Shown here: piece by piece, positions 20,000 to 29,487 of the stretch
Layout: every line of letters begins with the position of its first letter
Numbering within the stretch: position 1 is the first letter of the stretch
Source: JAGOBP01 sp046328575
GTDB lineage: Bacteria; Chloroflexota; Anaerolineae; Fen-1058
Length of the DNA stretch: 64,000 nt
Assembly (NCBI GenBank): GCA_046328575.1
Contig: JAXLWI010000002.1
Span: 62,001 to 126,000 of the forward strand
Reading direction: 5' to 3'
Notes under the pieces: model-generated
What the model saw: the letters and a program-made list of their open reading frames with translations, nothing else
Told to the model about the DNA's origin: nothing
Databases searched by the model: none
Made by a program: the position numbers and the translations under genes

Positions 20000-21148
20000 T
20001 CAACCGTCACGGCTGGCATCACCCTGCGGCTGAATGTTTTTAACGTACTTATCGAAGAACTGAATTGAGCGTTGCATCGCTGTAGACTGAAGTTCTCCGA
20101 AAGCGTTATGGTTGTCGCCGATACGTGAACAACTCAACCGGCTCGTTGGCGGCCTGCATTTCCTGATATAGCGTTTCCCGGAGGCGGCCAGCGGCACGCT
20201 GGTATCAAGCTTCGCCGTGATGTGCAGTTCCAGCGGGTTGATTTCGCCCAGATATGAATTGTGCTGATGGAGTTCCAAAATTCGGGATTCTCTTCCGGGT
20301 GTGCCATAAATCTTTACCAATTCAGTGCGCCAGCGATTTCGTCCGCCAGCCGGACCAGTGGGCGTTGGTGCGGGCGTGGCTCCTTCAGGCGTGGGTGTGG
20401 CAGTCGGGCGCATAAACAGGTTTGATATGGTGCGACGACGCCACCCCAGATCACACCGGCCTTGATCGTGTTCGTAATCACCATCGAGCGGAGCGTGATG
20501 TAGCCGCCCTGGAATGTCCCCACATGCCGATATGATTTGGATCAACATCGGGCAAGCCAAATCCACGCGAGTGTTCACATCAATCACGTAATCAGGCGAA
20601 CCGTATGCGCCACTGGCTTCGCCTTCCGAATCGCCGTGGCCGCGATAGTCGGGTTTGAAGACGACATAGCCGCTATTGGCGATGGCGGCCACATACGCTA
20701 CGTAGCGCTCTGTCGTGCGATACGTGGCAGGTGGGATGAAGCCATGATTGAAGATGATGGCCGGCCAGCCGGTGGCGGGTTTCTCGCCAACAGGAATGGT
20801 CAACAGGCCATATTGCTTTAAGCCGTCCGATAGGTACGACGCGATGTATTGGCGATAAGTCGCGCCGCGCGGCAGTTCCTGCTCGATCGTGATGTCACTG
20901 CCCGGATAGCTGCGCTGCCGCATCGAATCAATCGTCAACGGATGCGGCGTTGGCGTGGGCATGGGTGTAGAGGTCGGCGTCGGCGTAAATGTCGGCACGA
21001 CGGTCGGCGTGTTGGTGGCAATACTGATGGATGTGGGCGATGCAATCACGCGGGCTACTTGCGTGGGTGCGGGCGGTTCGGTAGCGCATGCTGACAACCC
21101 GATCGAGCCCAGTAGCCCGATGACGATGATGATGTGCGTTCGGCTCAT
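20000..21148 (-). CDS. Exported alpha/beta hydrolase lipoprotein, S9-peptidase/dienelactone-hydrolase-like
   Basis: A lipoprotein signal opens the protein: MSRTHIIIVIGLLGSIGLSA followed by Cys at the lipobox. A Thr/Pro linker of about 40 residues (TPTPTSTPMPTPTPHP) comes next. The hydrolase domain shows IIFNHGFIPPATY (oxyanion loop), KPDYRGHGDSEGEA, the nucleophile elbow GHSR-GGYITLRS, and the catalytic-His region GDNHNAFGE. The N-terminal half is clean; two or three slips lie between 20560 and 20270, one of them inside the elbow. A second Thr/Pro-rich stretch (PTATPTPEGATPAPTPTG) is inserted within the hydrolase domain itself. I start at the signal peptide rather than at the longer upstream frame. 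Likely anchored outside the cytoplasmic membrane. Confidence 0.8.
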   Translation of the reverse strand: MSRTHIIIVIGLLGSIGLSACATEPPAPTQVARVIASPTSISIATNTPTVVPTFTPTPTSTPMPTPTPHPLTIDSMRQRSYPGSDITIEQELPRGATYRQYIASYLSDGLKQYGLLTIPVGEKPATGWPAIIFNHGFIPPATYRTTERYVAYVAAIANSGYVVFKPDYRGHGDSEGEASGAYGSPDYVIDVNTRVDLACPMLIQIISACGDIPGRLHHAPLDGDYEHDQGRCDLGWRRRTISNLFMRPTATPTPEGATPAPTPTGPAGGRNRWRTELVKIYGTPGRESRILELHQHNSYLGEINPLELHITAKLDTSVPLAASGKRYIRKCRPPTSRLSCSRIGDNHNAFGELQSTAMQRSIQFFDKYVKNIQPQGDASRDG

Positions 21149-21406
21149 GCTCTTCCCCTGACATTCGAGATAGACGGACGATGCGTCACTACAACACACC
21201 GCTGGCCTATCAAGTTGTACGCGGTTGAGATTAAGTACGCCTGAGAGTGGCGGCTTTTGAGTACATTGGTCGGAACTTCACAAAATCCCTCACACTTGAT
21301 CGCCGTGTCTGTCAATGTGCTGGCGAAACGAAGGCCCGACTTCATACTCTGAAGTCGGGCCGATGCACCTGACGAACGAGTGTCACGCACACTGCGTGTT
21401 GATTGA

Positions 21407-22726
21407 TTAGCGTTGAAAATCCATAACGGGCAGAGTAAAGTAAAAGGTGCAGCCAGTTTCGGGCGTTGGATTGTTGGTGAAACCAACTTCGCCGCCTAGT
21501 TTCTCAATAATCCGTTGAACGATCGATAGCCCCAGCCCGTGGCTGTCCCGATCAAGCGGACGCTTCTGCTTACGCTGCGTGAATAGTTCCGCTTGATCTT
21601 GAAGCTTGATGCCCGCGCCGTTGTCTTTTACCCAAAAACGCGCCTGACCGTTAGCCAGTAACTCGGATCCCAACTCGATGCGAGCCGGACGGCCGCCGTA
21701 TTTCAGCGCATTGCTGATGTAATTCACCCACACTTCCTCAACCCACTGCGGTTGGCCCATGGCTAGCGGCCATGATGCTGGCGAGGTGATCTCGGCCTGA
21801 CGTTGAGCCGCCAAGTCTTCGATCCGCTTGAATGCTTCAGCCGTGATTTGCCGCATGTCCACTGGCTCAAGTTCGGCTTCGGTGTCTTGAATCTCGGCAA
21901 AGAGCAGCAGCTCTTCGATGATCTTGTCGAGTTTTTGGCCGACACGCATGATGAGTTGGATACACTCCCGCACCTCGTCGGCGGACATCGACGTCATGTT
22001 CAGATCGAGCAGCTCGGCGTACCCGATGATAAGTGTGACCGGGTTCTTAAGGTCGTGCGCGACCGTGCGCGCGTAGGCATCGAGGTCGGTGATAAGCCGG
22101 CTGCGTTCCAGTTCGACCTTCTTGCGCTCAGTAATATCACGCACCACGACTACGGTCGTGTGTGTGGGGGCTTGATGACGATCGAACACGGGGCGCACAT
22201 GCACATGCACATGCCGTTTCAAGATTGGGTCGTAGGTCTCGTGGTCGAGCGGTTCCCCCGCGGCGGCTTGCAGGCAGATCAGCTGGCTGAGTGGTGCAAG
22301 ATAGCAGGCTGGATCTGCGCAGGTAGGATGCAGCAACTGGTGGAGGGCCAGGCCGCGCACGTTTTCCACCCGGCCTAGCTGCCACTCCTCAACCGTGCGA
22401 TTGGCGCGAATGATTTTGCCGTCCGGATCGATTAGCGCCACCAGATCGGGCAGCGAGTCAATCGCGGATTCCCACTCGCGTTTGGCGCGTTCCACTACGT
22501 CAAACAATTCTTCCAGAGTTTCCCCGCTTGTCACAAAGCCTCCGGTACGTGCGGTTCGGCCAGACGGTGCGCGATTGTCCGCTTCTGCTATAGTTTGACT
22601 GTGCAAAGTTTTAGTCGGAACTGGTGACGCATTCATTGTACCACCGAGCAAGTGGGCAATAGCGCGTTCGCTCATAACGGCGGTAGCGTGAAGGGCAACA
22701 TCACGCGACGAATTGATCATGTGCAT
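21407..22726 (-). CDS. PAS-domain sensor histidine kinase, soluble
   Basis: 439 residues in an intact frame with no membrane helix. Residues 75-200 form a PAS fold (IDSLPDLVALIDPDGKIIRA, then the PAC-like VVVVRDITERKK). The HisKA box is YARTVAHDLKNPV with His224. The ATPase domain shows NYISNALKYGG (N box), VKDNGAGI (G1) and SHGLGLSIVQRI (G2). The C-terminus is a normal TFYFTLPV. No regulator gene is adjacent in the same unit. It lies 34 bases downstream of the GGDEF/HD-GYP gene in the same direction, so the two may act together in c-di-GMP signalling (inference). An alternative ATG two codons downstream has the better spacing to GGAG. Confidence 0.85.
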   Translation of the reverse strand: MHMINSSRDVALHATAVMSERAIAHLLGGTMNASPVPTKTLHSQTIAEADNRAPSGRTARTGGFVTSGETLEELFDVVERAKREWESAIDSLPDLVALIDPDGKIIRANRTVEEWQLGRVENVRGLALHQLLHPTCADPACYLAPLSQLICLQAAAGEPLDHETYDPILKRHVHVHVRPVFDRHQAPTHTTVVVVRDITERKKVELERSRLITDLDAYARTVAHDLKNPVTLIIGYAELLDLNMTSMSADEVRECIQLIMRVGQKLDKIIEELLLFAEIQDTEAELEPVDMRQITAEAFKRIEDLAAQRQAEITSPASWPLAMGQPQWVEEVWVNYISNALKYGGRPARIELGSELLANGQARFWVKDNGAGIKLQDQAELFTQRKQKRPLDRDSHGLGLSIVQRIIEKLGGEVGFTNNPTPETGCTFYFTLPVMDFQR

Positions 22727-22760
22727 ACTCCAAACTCTGGCGTTTCAGCGGGATTTCCAG

Positions 22761-25562
22761 TTAGCTATTGGCTAGAGAAGTTGCTTTCAACGGTTGAGCA
22801 ATCTGCTCAAAGGGCGCAGTGCTTTGCAATCGCAGGTGCGTCGCTTGCTGCTGGACAACCTGCCGGGCGGAATTGACAACAAAGTCTTGGCCCTGGCGCC
22901 CTGTGACTTTGACAAACACTTCGACAATTTCCCGATCGAACTGGGTGTTGGCACAGCGTCGCAGTTCGGCAATGATGCGATCCAATGATAGGGCGCGGTT
23001 ATAAGGCCGATCGGAAGCCATAGCCTCGACGGCATCACACACGGCCAGGATCCGCGCCTCCAACGGAATCTCTTCACCCTTCAAATGATCGGGATAACCG
23101 TTGCCGTCCCACCATTCGTGATGGTGTTTGACAAACGGCGATAGATGTCGCAGTCCCTGACACGTGTCCAACAGTTCTGCGCCCAGCGTCACGTGGTTCT
23201 TCACCACAGCATATTCGGCTGGGCTAAGCTGATCGGGTTTATGCAGAATCTCCTCGGAAATACCGATCTTGCCGATGTCATGCAACAACGCGGCCTGCCG
23301 AATCGACTCTACACGTTCGGTGGGCAGGCCAAGTTCCTTTGCCACCGCTACAGCGTAATCGGCCACCTTCGTCGTGTGCCCAGATACAAACGGATCTCGC
23401 GCGTCTACGATCTTGGCTAGGATCAGGAACAACTCGTCGTTCAGGTTTTGGATCGCGCGACTCGCGCTGACCACCTCTTGATTCGCCAGGGTCAGTTCCT
23501 GATTCATGCGTCGGAATTCGCGCACGCTCTTTTCGGTGCGTTCGACGTATTGCTTCTGCACGTAATGCATCATGAATGGCGGCAGCGCAAACACAATCAC
23601 GCCGTACACGCCCAGCGAGTGATAGGCGATGGCCAGGAACATGCCCATGACACACAGGACCAGGTAGTGAAAAACGAGCCAGCCGAATTGCGTGCGCCAG
23701 ATGGCGCGCATCTGTTGATTCTCCGACAGACCAATCGCGGTCGTAATTAGGCCGGTGTCAAAGCCGAAGTAAAAGAAGCCGCCCAGAACGGCCATCACCA
23801 TAAGGGCGAGTAGGTTATCCACATCCAGCGATAACTTCAGTAGATAGGCTGCCAAAGCCGGCAACGTGCCGGCAATGGTGTGTGTCGCCCAGTTGAACAT
23901 AGATTGATGTAGCTGCGGACGTGATCGTAAGAGATGTGTAAAGGCGACGCAGAGGCTGGTGACTGCCACCCCCGGCACGCCCACGATGACGCCGGCCGCG
24001 AAGATAATGGCGACGGACACCGATACCGTGTTGGAACCATACACACTGACTTGCAGAATTTCCGCCGCAATGGCCAGTGCCGCAAACACGCCCACGGCTC
24101 GCCAGTCGAGGTCTGGCCACAGCTGAATCCCTAACACCGTTATTGCTAATCCGATCAAAATCGTTCCCGCCACAAAGAACGATAACATTCGCTGAGGACG
24201 GCGAGCGGCTTTGAGTGGGCTGCGAGCAAGGGGCGCTCGATCACTAAGACCTAGCACTGCTGAAGGTGTAGCCGTACTCGACTTGGTTGCTCCGGGATGC
24301 CGATTGGCATTGGTTGGCTGCGCGGTTGACGTCGTCTCGATCGGGGCGTTTTCCAACTTGATCGAGCGCGGCACATCGGCGGCACACACCACTTGATTGC
24401 GTCCGTGCAGTTTGGCTTGATACACCGCTACGTCGGCCAGATACGTTAACGCGGTGACGGTTTCGGCATCGGCCGGGTACGCGGCGACGCCCAAACTCAT
24501 CGTGACGTGAATCGGTTGAGCGCTGGTCGGAATAACAAACGCGGTCGCCTCGATCGCCTCTCGGATACGGTTGGCAAACGAGCGGCCTTCTTCCACGCCG
24601 GCTTCCAGCAGCACGATCGAGAATTCTTCACCGCCGAAGCGCGCGGGGATGTCGTACTCGCGGATGCTCTGACGGATAATCTCGCCGATCCGGGTTAAGA
24701 CGGCATCGCCGGCCAGGTGACCGTATGTATTGTTGATATTGCGCAGCAGGTCGAGGTCGGCCATAACCACGGCCAGCGGTCGTTCAAAGCGCTTGGCCCG
24801 TTCCAATTCAGCCTGGAAGAGTTCGTTGAAGTGGCGCGTGTTCCACAGGCCTGTCTTGGCGTCGGTATTGGCTTCTTTCGCCAGCTTGGGTACTTGAATG
24901 GCGCGGTAGATCAACAGCAAAGGCGAAATCGCCGGCACAATCAACAAGGGATTCAGCGTCCACATCACCGCCACAACGTAGCCCAGGCCGAATTGCAGCA
25001 AGTCGCCCAGCAAATTGCCAAGTTCAAACACGCCGCTTTTGCGCAGGGTGACACCGCGCGCAAAGACCAACACGCCGCCGACGAGCGCATGATTGACGAA
25101 GAGATAGGCTAGCAGAGCCGCTAATGCAGCTATAAACGAAGAGAGCGAAATCAAATTCGTCGGTTCGGTGGTTAGCGCGTAATACAAGGCTCGCGCCGCG
25201 ATACCAGCAATGAGGTGCCCCGCCATGTTGAACGGCTGAATCGACCAGTTCCGCAACCGATTGCTTTTCTTGATCCAGATCTCGGCCGCCCACTCCACCG
25301 TGTGCGGGATGATGACAATCAGCATGAAGTCAAAGGAACTGAGTAGTAACACGCCCGCAAACAGAAAGACCAGGTTCACGCCCCAGGCTTCGTGGCTAGG
25401 CGACTGCGAGATGAACAGGTGGGCTATCGTCGTAAACGCCAATAAGGTCAGTAGCAACGGCCACTCGGTCGCCAGCGTCGCGACGCTGTACAGCGTCAGC
25501 CCGGCGATGATGCCGCCGACTAGAATGATCGTTCCAACGTAAATCTTGGCTCGTTTTGACAT
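22761..25562 (-). CDS. Dual membrane-sensor GGDEF and HD-GYP protein
   Basis: 933 residues, intact. Order: N-terminal block of about eight membrane helices (1-230), diguanylate cyclase domain with GGEEF at 310-314 and an inhibitory-site REYD at 301-304, a linker, a second block of membrane helices (about 445-650), a short coiled segment, and an HD-GYP phosphodiesterase domain with HDIGK at His761-Asp762, HHEWWDGNG, and GYP at 822-824. All residues needed for making and for breaking c-di-GMP are present. The two membrane blocks resemble each other (FNMAGHLIAG against FNWATHTIAG), suggesting fusion of two sensor-effector proteins. The upstream gap to the next gene (25563-25815) holds nothing else that I can name. 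Confidence 0.9.
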   Translation of the reverse strand: MSKRAKIYVGTIILVGGIIAGLTLYSVATLATEWPLLLTLLAFTTIAHLFISQSPSHEAWGVNLVFLFAGVLLLSSFDFMLIVIIPHTVEWAAEIWIKKSNRLRNWSIQPFNMAGHLIAGIAARALYYALTTEPTNLISLSSFIAALAALLAYLFVNHALVGGVLVFARGVTLRKSGVFELGNLLGDLLQFGLGYVVAVMWTLNPLLIVPAISPLLLIYRAIQVPKLAKEANTDAKTGLWNTRHFNELFQAELERAKRFERPLAVVMADLDLLRNINNTYGHLAGDAVLTRIGEIIRQSIREYDIPARFGGEEFSIVLLEAGVEEGRSFANRIREAIEATAFVIPTSAQPIHVTMSLGVAAYPADAETVTALTYLADVAVYQAKLHGRNQVVCAADVPRSIKLENAPIETTSTAQPTNANRHPGATKSSTATPSAVLGLSDRAPLARSPLKAARRPQRMLSFFVAGTILIGLAITVLGIQLWPDLDWRAVGVFAALAIAAEILQVSVYGSNTVSVSVAIIFAAGVIVGVPGVAVTSLCVAFTHLLRSRPQLHQSMFNWATHTIAGTLPALAAYLLKLSLDVDNLLALMVMAVLGGFFYFGFDTGLITTAIGLSENQQMRAIWRTQFGWLVFHYLVLCVMGMFLAIAYHSLGVYGVIVFALPPFMMHYVQKQYVERTEKSVREFRRMNQELTLANQEVVSASRAIQNLNDELFLILAKIVDARDPFVSGHTTKVADYAVAVAKELGLPTERVESIRQAALLHDIGKIGISEEILHKPDQLSPAEYAVVKNHVTLGAELLDTCQGLRHLSPFVKHHHEWWDGNGYPDHLKGEEIPLEARILAVCDAVEAMASDRPYNRALSLDRIIAELRRCANTQFDREIVEVFVKVTGRQGQDFVVNSARQVVQQQATHLRLQSTAPFEQIAQPLKATSLANS

Positions 25563-25815
25563 AGCCCGTCTCCAGCTAATCCGCTAACTTCACCTGCCTC
25601 GACCCTATGCCGAAGCGCGGCCACCCCAATTAACCGATCGATGTTGCAAAAAATTCTGTGCGCGCATGTTGGCTCCGTGACTTTGACCAGACCGACACTC
25701 AATTTGTAACATGGATTAAGCTGGCACGCGGTGAAAGTTTCATGAACGACGCGTGGACGAACTTTGAAGGCTGTGTGGAAGGAATGTGGAGGAATATTGG
25801 GATGGCAGTCGGCCG

Positions 25816-26463
25816 TTATAGCCAACCTTGCTCTTTGGCTCTGGCGACAGCCTGTGCCCGATCGCGTGCCTCCAGTTTGCTGAGAATGTTACTGACGTGG
25901 TTCTTAGCTGTGCCTTCGGCGATGACCAGCTTCTCGGCAATTTCTTTGTTACTTAACCCCGCGGCGATCAACCGTAACACTTCAATTTCTCGATCGGACA
26001 GCTCGCCGACGGCGGCTGGCTTGGGTGCAACCGCGGGCACTTGTGCTACCAGATTCACCAGCTTGCGGGCCATCTCCGGCCCGATCGGACTCTGCCCCTT
26101 CGCGGCCGACCGAATCGCCTCAGCTAGCTGCTCGGACGGCATATCCTTGAGCAAGTAACCGATCGCGCCAGAGCGCAGACCAGCCATCAGGTACTCGTCA
26201 TCGCTGAAGGTGGTCAGCATGATCACTTTCGTATCGGGCAGGGCGGCCTTGATGGCTTGCGTGGCAGCGATGCCGTCAACACGCGGCATCTGGATGTCCA
26301 TCAAGATCACATCCGGCTTGTGGCGCTTTGCCAAATCGATCGCCTCTTGCCCATCAGCCGCTTGACCCACAATCTCGATGTCGTCGGCCAGCGCCAGCAG
26401 CGTGGCTAAACCTTCGCGCATCAAGCGTTGATCGTCGGCGAGCAGAACGGTGATAGCGGTCAA
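25816..26463 (-). CDS. NarL-type response regulator
   Basis: Receiver domain with ADDQRLMREG, phospho-acceptor Asp in DVILMDIQMPRVDG, and Lys in GYLLKDMPSEQ. LuxR-type helix-turn-helix with LSDREIEVLRLIAAGLSNKE and EGTAKNHVSNILSKLEA. I choose the TTG at the complement of 26461-26463, which follows GAGGAAG and starts LTAITVLLADD. A longer frame upstream would add residues that look non-coding. Partner of the kinase that ends 51 bases upstream. Intact, about 215 residues. Confidence 0.9.
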   Translation of the reverse strand: MTAITVLLADDQRLMREGLATLLALADDIEIVGQAADGQEAIDLAKRHKPDVILMDIQMPRVDGIAATQAIKAALPDTKVIMLTTFSDDEYLMAGLRSGAIGYLLKDMPSEQLAEAIRSAAKGQSPIGPEMARKLVNLVAQVPAVAPKPAAVGELSDREIEVLRLIAAGLSNKEIAEKLVIAEGTAKNHVSNILSKLEARDRAQAVARAKEQGWL

Positions 26464-26514
26464 GTTGTCTTCCTCAAATGCAGTACATATCGAGTTTGCG
26501 TCACGCACCACGCA

Positions 26515-27675
26515 TTACGTCGGCAGTGTCACTTCAATCCAAAAGCCGCCCTCAGGGTGATTCTCTGCGGCGACGGTACCATTCAACGCCGTCACGCGTT
26601 CGCGCAGGGCCGTCAAGCCTACGTTGTCCTCATCATGCTGGCGACCCACGCCGTTATCGCGAATGGAAAGGCTCACCGCGTTCGGGTCGAACGCCAATCG
26701 GACTTGCGCGGTGCTGGCGTGCGCGTGCTTGCGGATGTTGGTCAGCGCTTCTTGGGTGGCGCGATACAGCACGGTTTCAACTTCGGGCGTCAGCGTGCGC
26801 CGCAAGCCGCTTTGCTCGAACGTAACGAGCAGCCCGGCCTCGCGAGCAGTGTCAATGAGCCCCGTCAGCGCATCGGGTAGCGATCGATCATCGAGGGGTG
26901 AAGGCCGCAGCGCGGCCACCGAGCGCCGCACTTCCGACAATCCTTCGGACGCGAGTTCCTTCGCGCGCTTCGCCGCTTCCAGGGCTTTACTCGGATTCGA
27001 TTCGAGCAGTTTCGTTACTACTTCCAGCTGCACGTTGATGACGGTCAGATAGTGACCCAGGCTGTCATGCACTTCGCGGGCGAGGCGATTGCGTTCGCGC
27101 ATCGTGGCGAGCTGGCTTACTTGCGCGGCATACTCAGCCAGTTGCTGATTGGCGACTTCCAATTGTTCACGCGCTTGGCGCTCGCTCTGAGCCGCACGGG
27201 TGAAGGCGCTCATAAACAGGAAGCCCGCACCCAGGCCTAGAAAAATTTGCAGGCCTGCGTTCATACCGACAGCCGCAGTGAACGCCAGCGTCAGCACGAC
27301 TAGCAGCACGCCGATCGCGAGAAACGATTTTGGACGGGGCAAACTGGATTCGATGACGCTGACCGTGATGAACGACAACATGGCTGTGAGGAAGTAAAAA
27401 TCGCTGAGGATTGTCAGCACAATCACGAGGGTGGTCTGCGCTACCAGCGAAGCAATCAGCCAGCGCAGCGGCAGCGTCTCGTGGCGCGTGGTGCGGGTAA
27501 GAATGATCACATACACGATCACACCCAGCACATAGCCCAGCCAACGGCTGGCACCCATGACGGACGCTTGCACGACGAGGGTGACAATTGAAAAGGCTGC
27601 GACTGTGGCGTACATCGCCACATAGCTGCTAAAGCTGGACGGCTTGGCGGTGGCGCGGGTGGATTGAGCGGACAT
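26515..27675 (-). CDS. NarL-type sensor histidine kinase with five to six membrane helices
   Basis: Start chosen at the ATG complementing 27673-27675 (MSAQSTRATAKPSS, with GAGGA upstream) because the longer frame adds non-conserved residues. The N-terminal 155 residues form five or six membrane helices without a large external loop, so it probably senses a membrane-related signal. A coiled segment QLEVANQQLAEYAAQVSQL leads to the HisKA_3 box RLAREVHDSLGHYL, then EVRRSVAALRPSPL and the ATPase domain with EALTNIRKHAHAST and LTALRERVTALNG. This arrangement resembles LiaS/DesK-type kinases. Intact frame. Paired with the regulator downstream. Confidence 0.9.
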   Translation of the reverse strand: MSAQSTRATAKPSSFSSYVAMYATVAAFSIVTLVVQASVMGASRWLGYVLGVIVYVIILTRTTRHETLPLRWLIASLVAQTTLVIVLTILSDFYFLTAMLSFITVSVIESSLPRPKSFLAIGVLLVVLTLAFTAAVGMNAGLQIFLGLGAGFLFMSAFTRAAQSERQAREQLEVANQQLAEYAAQVSQLATMRERNRLAREVHDSLGHYLTVINVQLEVVTKLLESNPSKALEAAKRAKELASEGLSEVRRSVAALRPSPLDDRSLPDALTGLIDTAREAGLLVTFEQSGLRRTLTPEVETVLYRATQEALTNIRKHAHASTAQVRLAFDPNAVSLSIRDNGVGRQHDEDNVGLTALRERVTALNGTVAAENHPEGGFWIEVTLPT

Positions 27676-27789
27676 GATCGGATTTTCCTCGCACTGCGTA
27701 GTCAGGCTGGCTACGCAGTGCGAAGTATACCCCATCCACCGCTTCCGTAACAAATGAATTCTTGGCACGAAGTAGTCGGCGAGCTGATT

Positions 27790-28671
27790 TCAAAATCGCA
27801 TTCTTAAGATCCGATCCGCCAGCGATTGCGGCAATGCTTCGAGAAACGCCGCCGCGCCAGCCATATAGCCGATCGAATAACGGCGCTTGGGGTGTCGCGC
27901 GCACAGCGCTTGATAGACGACCTCGGCCACCCGATCGACCTCCGTGCGTTTTTCGTCAAACTCGGCCATGTCTGTCCCCCACTTGCGCAAAGTGCGTTCA
28001 TACAACGCCGCGCGTTCGTAGGGCGCCGTCCGCAAGATTGTGTCTACATCGGCGGTCGTGCGCAGACCGGCGGGCGTCTTGATGCCGCCACAGCGGATCA
28101 GCACGTTGGGGATGTCCCACGGCTTCAACTCCAGATCGAGCGTGCGCGCCAGACAATTGATGGCGAAGTCGCAGGCGTGGATGCTGGCGACGTACGGCGT
28201 CGGAATTGTCGCCGGTGTGGCGATCCAGACGATGCGGCCTCGACCTTGACGGATCAGCGGTAAACAGGCTTGCACCATGGCCGTCGCCCCGACGATGCGC
28301 GCCTGAACTTCGATCTGGAACTTGTCTAGATCCATCAACTCGACCGGGGCCACCGTGCCGCCTCCCGCGTTGTTGATCAACGCATAGAGCCCGGTCTTGC
28401 CGCGACGTTCGAGTTCGCGCGTGACCGTCTCGACAATCGCGGGAATTTGTTCGCGCTGGGCGAGATCGAGCGGACAAATCGGGATCAAGTTTGGTTCTCT
28501 TAGATCGCGCAGACTCTCAGCGTCGCTCTCTTTTCGCACGGTGGCGAACACCGTGAAGTTGTGTCGTGCCAGATACAGCGCCAGCGCCCGGCCAATGCCT
28601 GATGAGCAGCCCGTAATCAAGACGGCTTCGCCGCCGGCGAAACAATTGTTTGGAACTTGCCGTGCTTTCAT
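27790..28671 (-). CDS. SDR-family protein lacking the catalytic Tyr and Lys
   Basis: Short-chain dehydrogenase fold, 293 residues, intact. The nucleotide motif TGCSSGIG (20-27) and NNAGGG (100-105) are kept, so NAD(P) binding is likely. At the active site the family pattern YxxxK is absent: the sequence reads PYVASIHACDFAI (159-171), and by length alignment Ile164 and Asp168 stand where Tyr and Lys are expected, while the catalytic Ser position reads IAT. Tyr160 is followed by Ile, not Lys, four residues later. It is probably a non-catalytic binding protein or catalyses something different. The gene begins 10 bases after plsC-like, so the two form an operon. The complete frames around it make sequencing error an unlikely cause. 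Confidence 0.85.
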   Translation of the reverse strand: MKARQVPNNCFAGGEAVLITGCSSGIGRALALYLARHNFTVFATVRKESDAESLRDLREPNLIPICPLDLAQREQIPAIVETVTRELERRGKTGLYALINNAGGGTVAPVELMDLDKFQIEVQARIVGATAMVQACLPLIRQGRGRIVWIATPATIPTPYVASIHACDFAINCLARTLDLELKPWDIPNVLIRCGGIKTPAGLRTTADVDTILRTAPYERAALYERTLRKWGTDMAEFDEKRTEVDRVAEVVYQALCARHPKRRYSIGYMAGAAAFLEALPQSLADRILRMRF

Positions 28672-28681
28672 GTTGACCTCG

Positions 28682-29398
28682 CTAAACTTGGGTGTAGTTA
28701 ATCTGCGCGGGCAACCGCGAGCACGTCAAGCGCGCCACATCTCGCGCTACGCGCGCCGCGCTCTGCTGCTCCAACCGCGCGATGTCGCTTAGAATCCGAT
28801 CGGTTACGGCGCGCACGTAAACACGATCCGCCACATCGCCCTTGAAATACAGCGGTTCGCCCACCGTCAGCGTGTACGGGCCGCGCAGATACCAGCGTGC
28901 CGTCTCGACGATGTCGTCGATGTGCGTGTCCATGAAGCGGATGCGCGGTCGATGCAGCGCAATGCCGATCGGCACGACGGGCACATTCGCCGTCAACGCC
29001 AGGCGCGCCACACCCGTATGCGCATGGCATAGGCCGCCGTCGAGCGGACTCAACGCGCCTTCGGGAAAGATGCCCACAGTGCGGCCCATTTGCAGCAAAC
29101 GTGCGCCTTCATCGAAAGCGGCGCGACCATTTGCTTGAAAGACCGGCACATGTCCGGCCGCCTGCAAATAGCGACCAAAGCCCGGCACTTTGAAGGCCGA
29201 TTCCGTTACGAGGATGCTCATCCGATCGAAGCCGACTGTCAGCAGCAAAAACGGATCGAGCGTGGTGGGATGATTGGCGGCGATGATCTTGGGTCCGGCG
29301 GGGAGCGGTGTGTGCCATTCGACGCGCGTATCCAGCGCCAGCCGCGCGAACAGATCCATCACGGCACGTCCGGTCCAATAGAACAGGGCTTGAAACAT
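28682..29398 (-). CDS. 1-acyl-sn-glycerol-3-phosphate acyltransferase-like (PlsC family)
   Basis: Contains the PlsC motifs in order: block I NHPTTLDPF (the HxxxxD pair), the middle segment VPVFQANGRAAFDEG, and block III IFPEGALSP, followed by VPVVPIGIAL. 239 residues, intact, normal length. Start chosen at the ATG complementing 29396-29398, preceded by GGAGGT; an in-frame GTG upstream would lie over that ribosome-binding site. Likely acts at the inner face of the membrane in phospholipid synthesis, or on another lipid acceptor. The co-transcribed SDR-like protein could bind a lipid intermediate (inference). Confidence 0.85.
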   Translation of the reverse strand: MFQALFYWTGRAVMDLFARLALDTRVEWHTPLPAGPKIIAANHPTTLDPFLLLTVGFDRMSILVTESAFKVPGFGRYLQAAGHVPVFQANGRAAFDEGARLLQMGRTVGIFPEGALSPLDGGLCHAHTGVARLALTANVPVVPIGIALHRPRIRFMDTHIDDIVETARWYLRGPYTLTVGEPLYFKGDVADRVYVRAVTDRILSDIARLEQQSAARVARDVARLTCSRLPAQINYTQV

Positions 29399-29487
29399 GC
29401 TGACCTCCACTCAAGTTGTCTGCGATTACTGTACGCGACAACTGGGTGGAGTGCGATCAACTGAAGGGTGGATTGAGGGGTGGAAAA

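Noticed and set aside
1..20000. A pseudogene island undergoing reductive decay
   Set aside because: Active-site motifs are retained across the slips, very many slips occur per gene, and the same pattern occurs in the right part of the window. Uncorrected indels explain this better.
20940..21010. Short G/T repeats as a simple-sequence phase-variation tract
   Set aside because: They encode the Thr/Pro linker of a lipoprotein with mixed codons; the repeat is at protein level, not a slippage tract.
25563..25815. A plus-strand open frame covering the gap between the GGDEF/HD-GYP gene and the response regulator
   Set aside because: It continues as an antisense shadow through the response regulator gene and has no recognisable domain.
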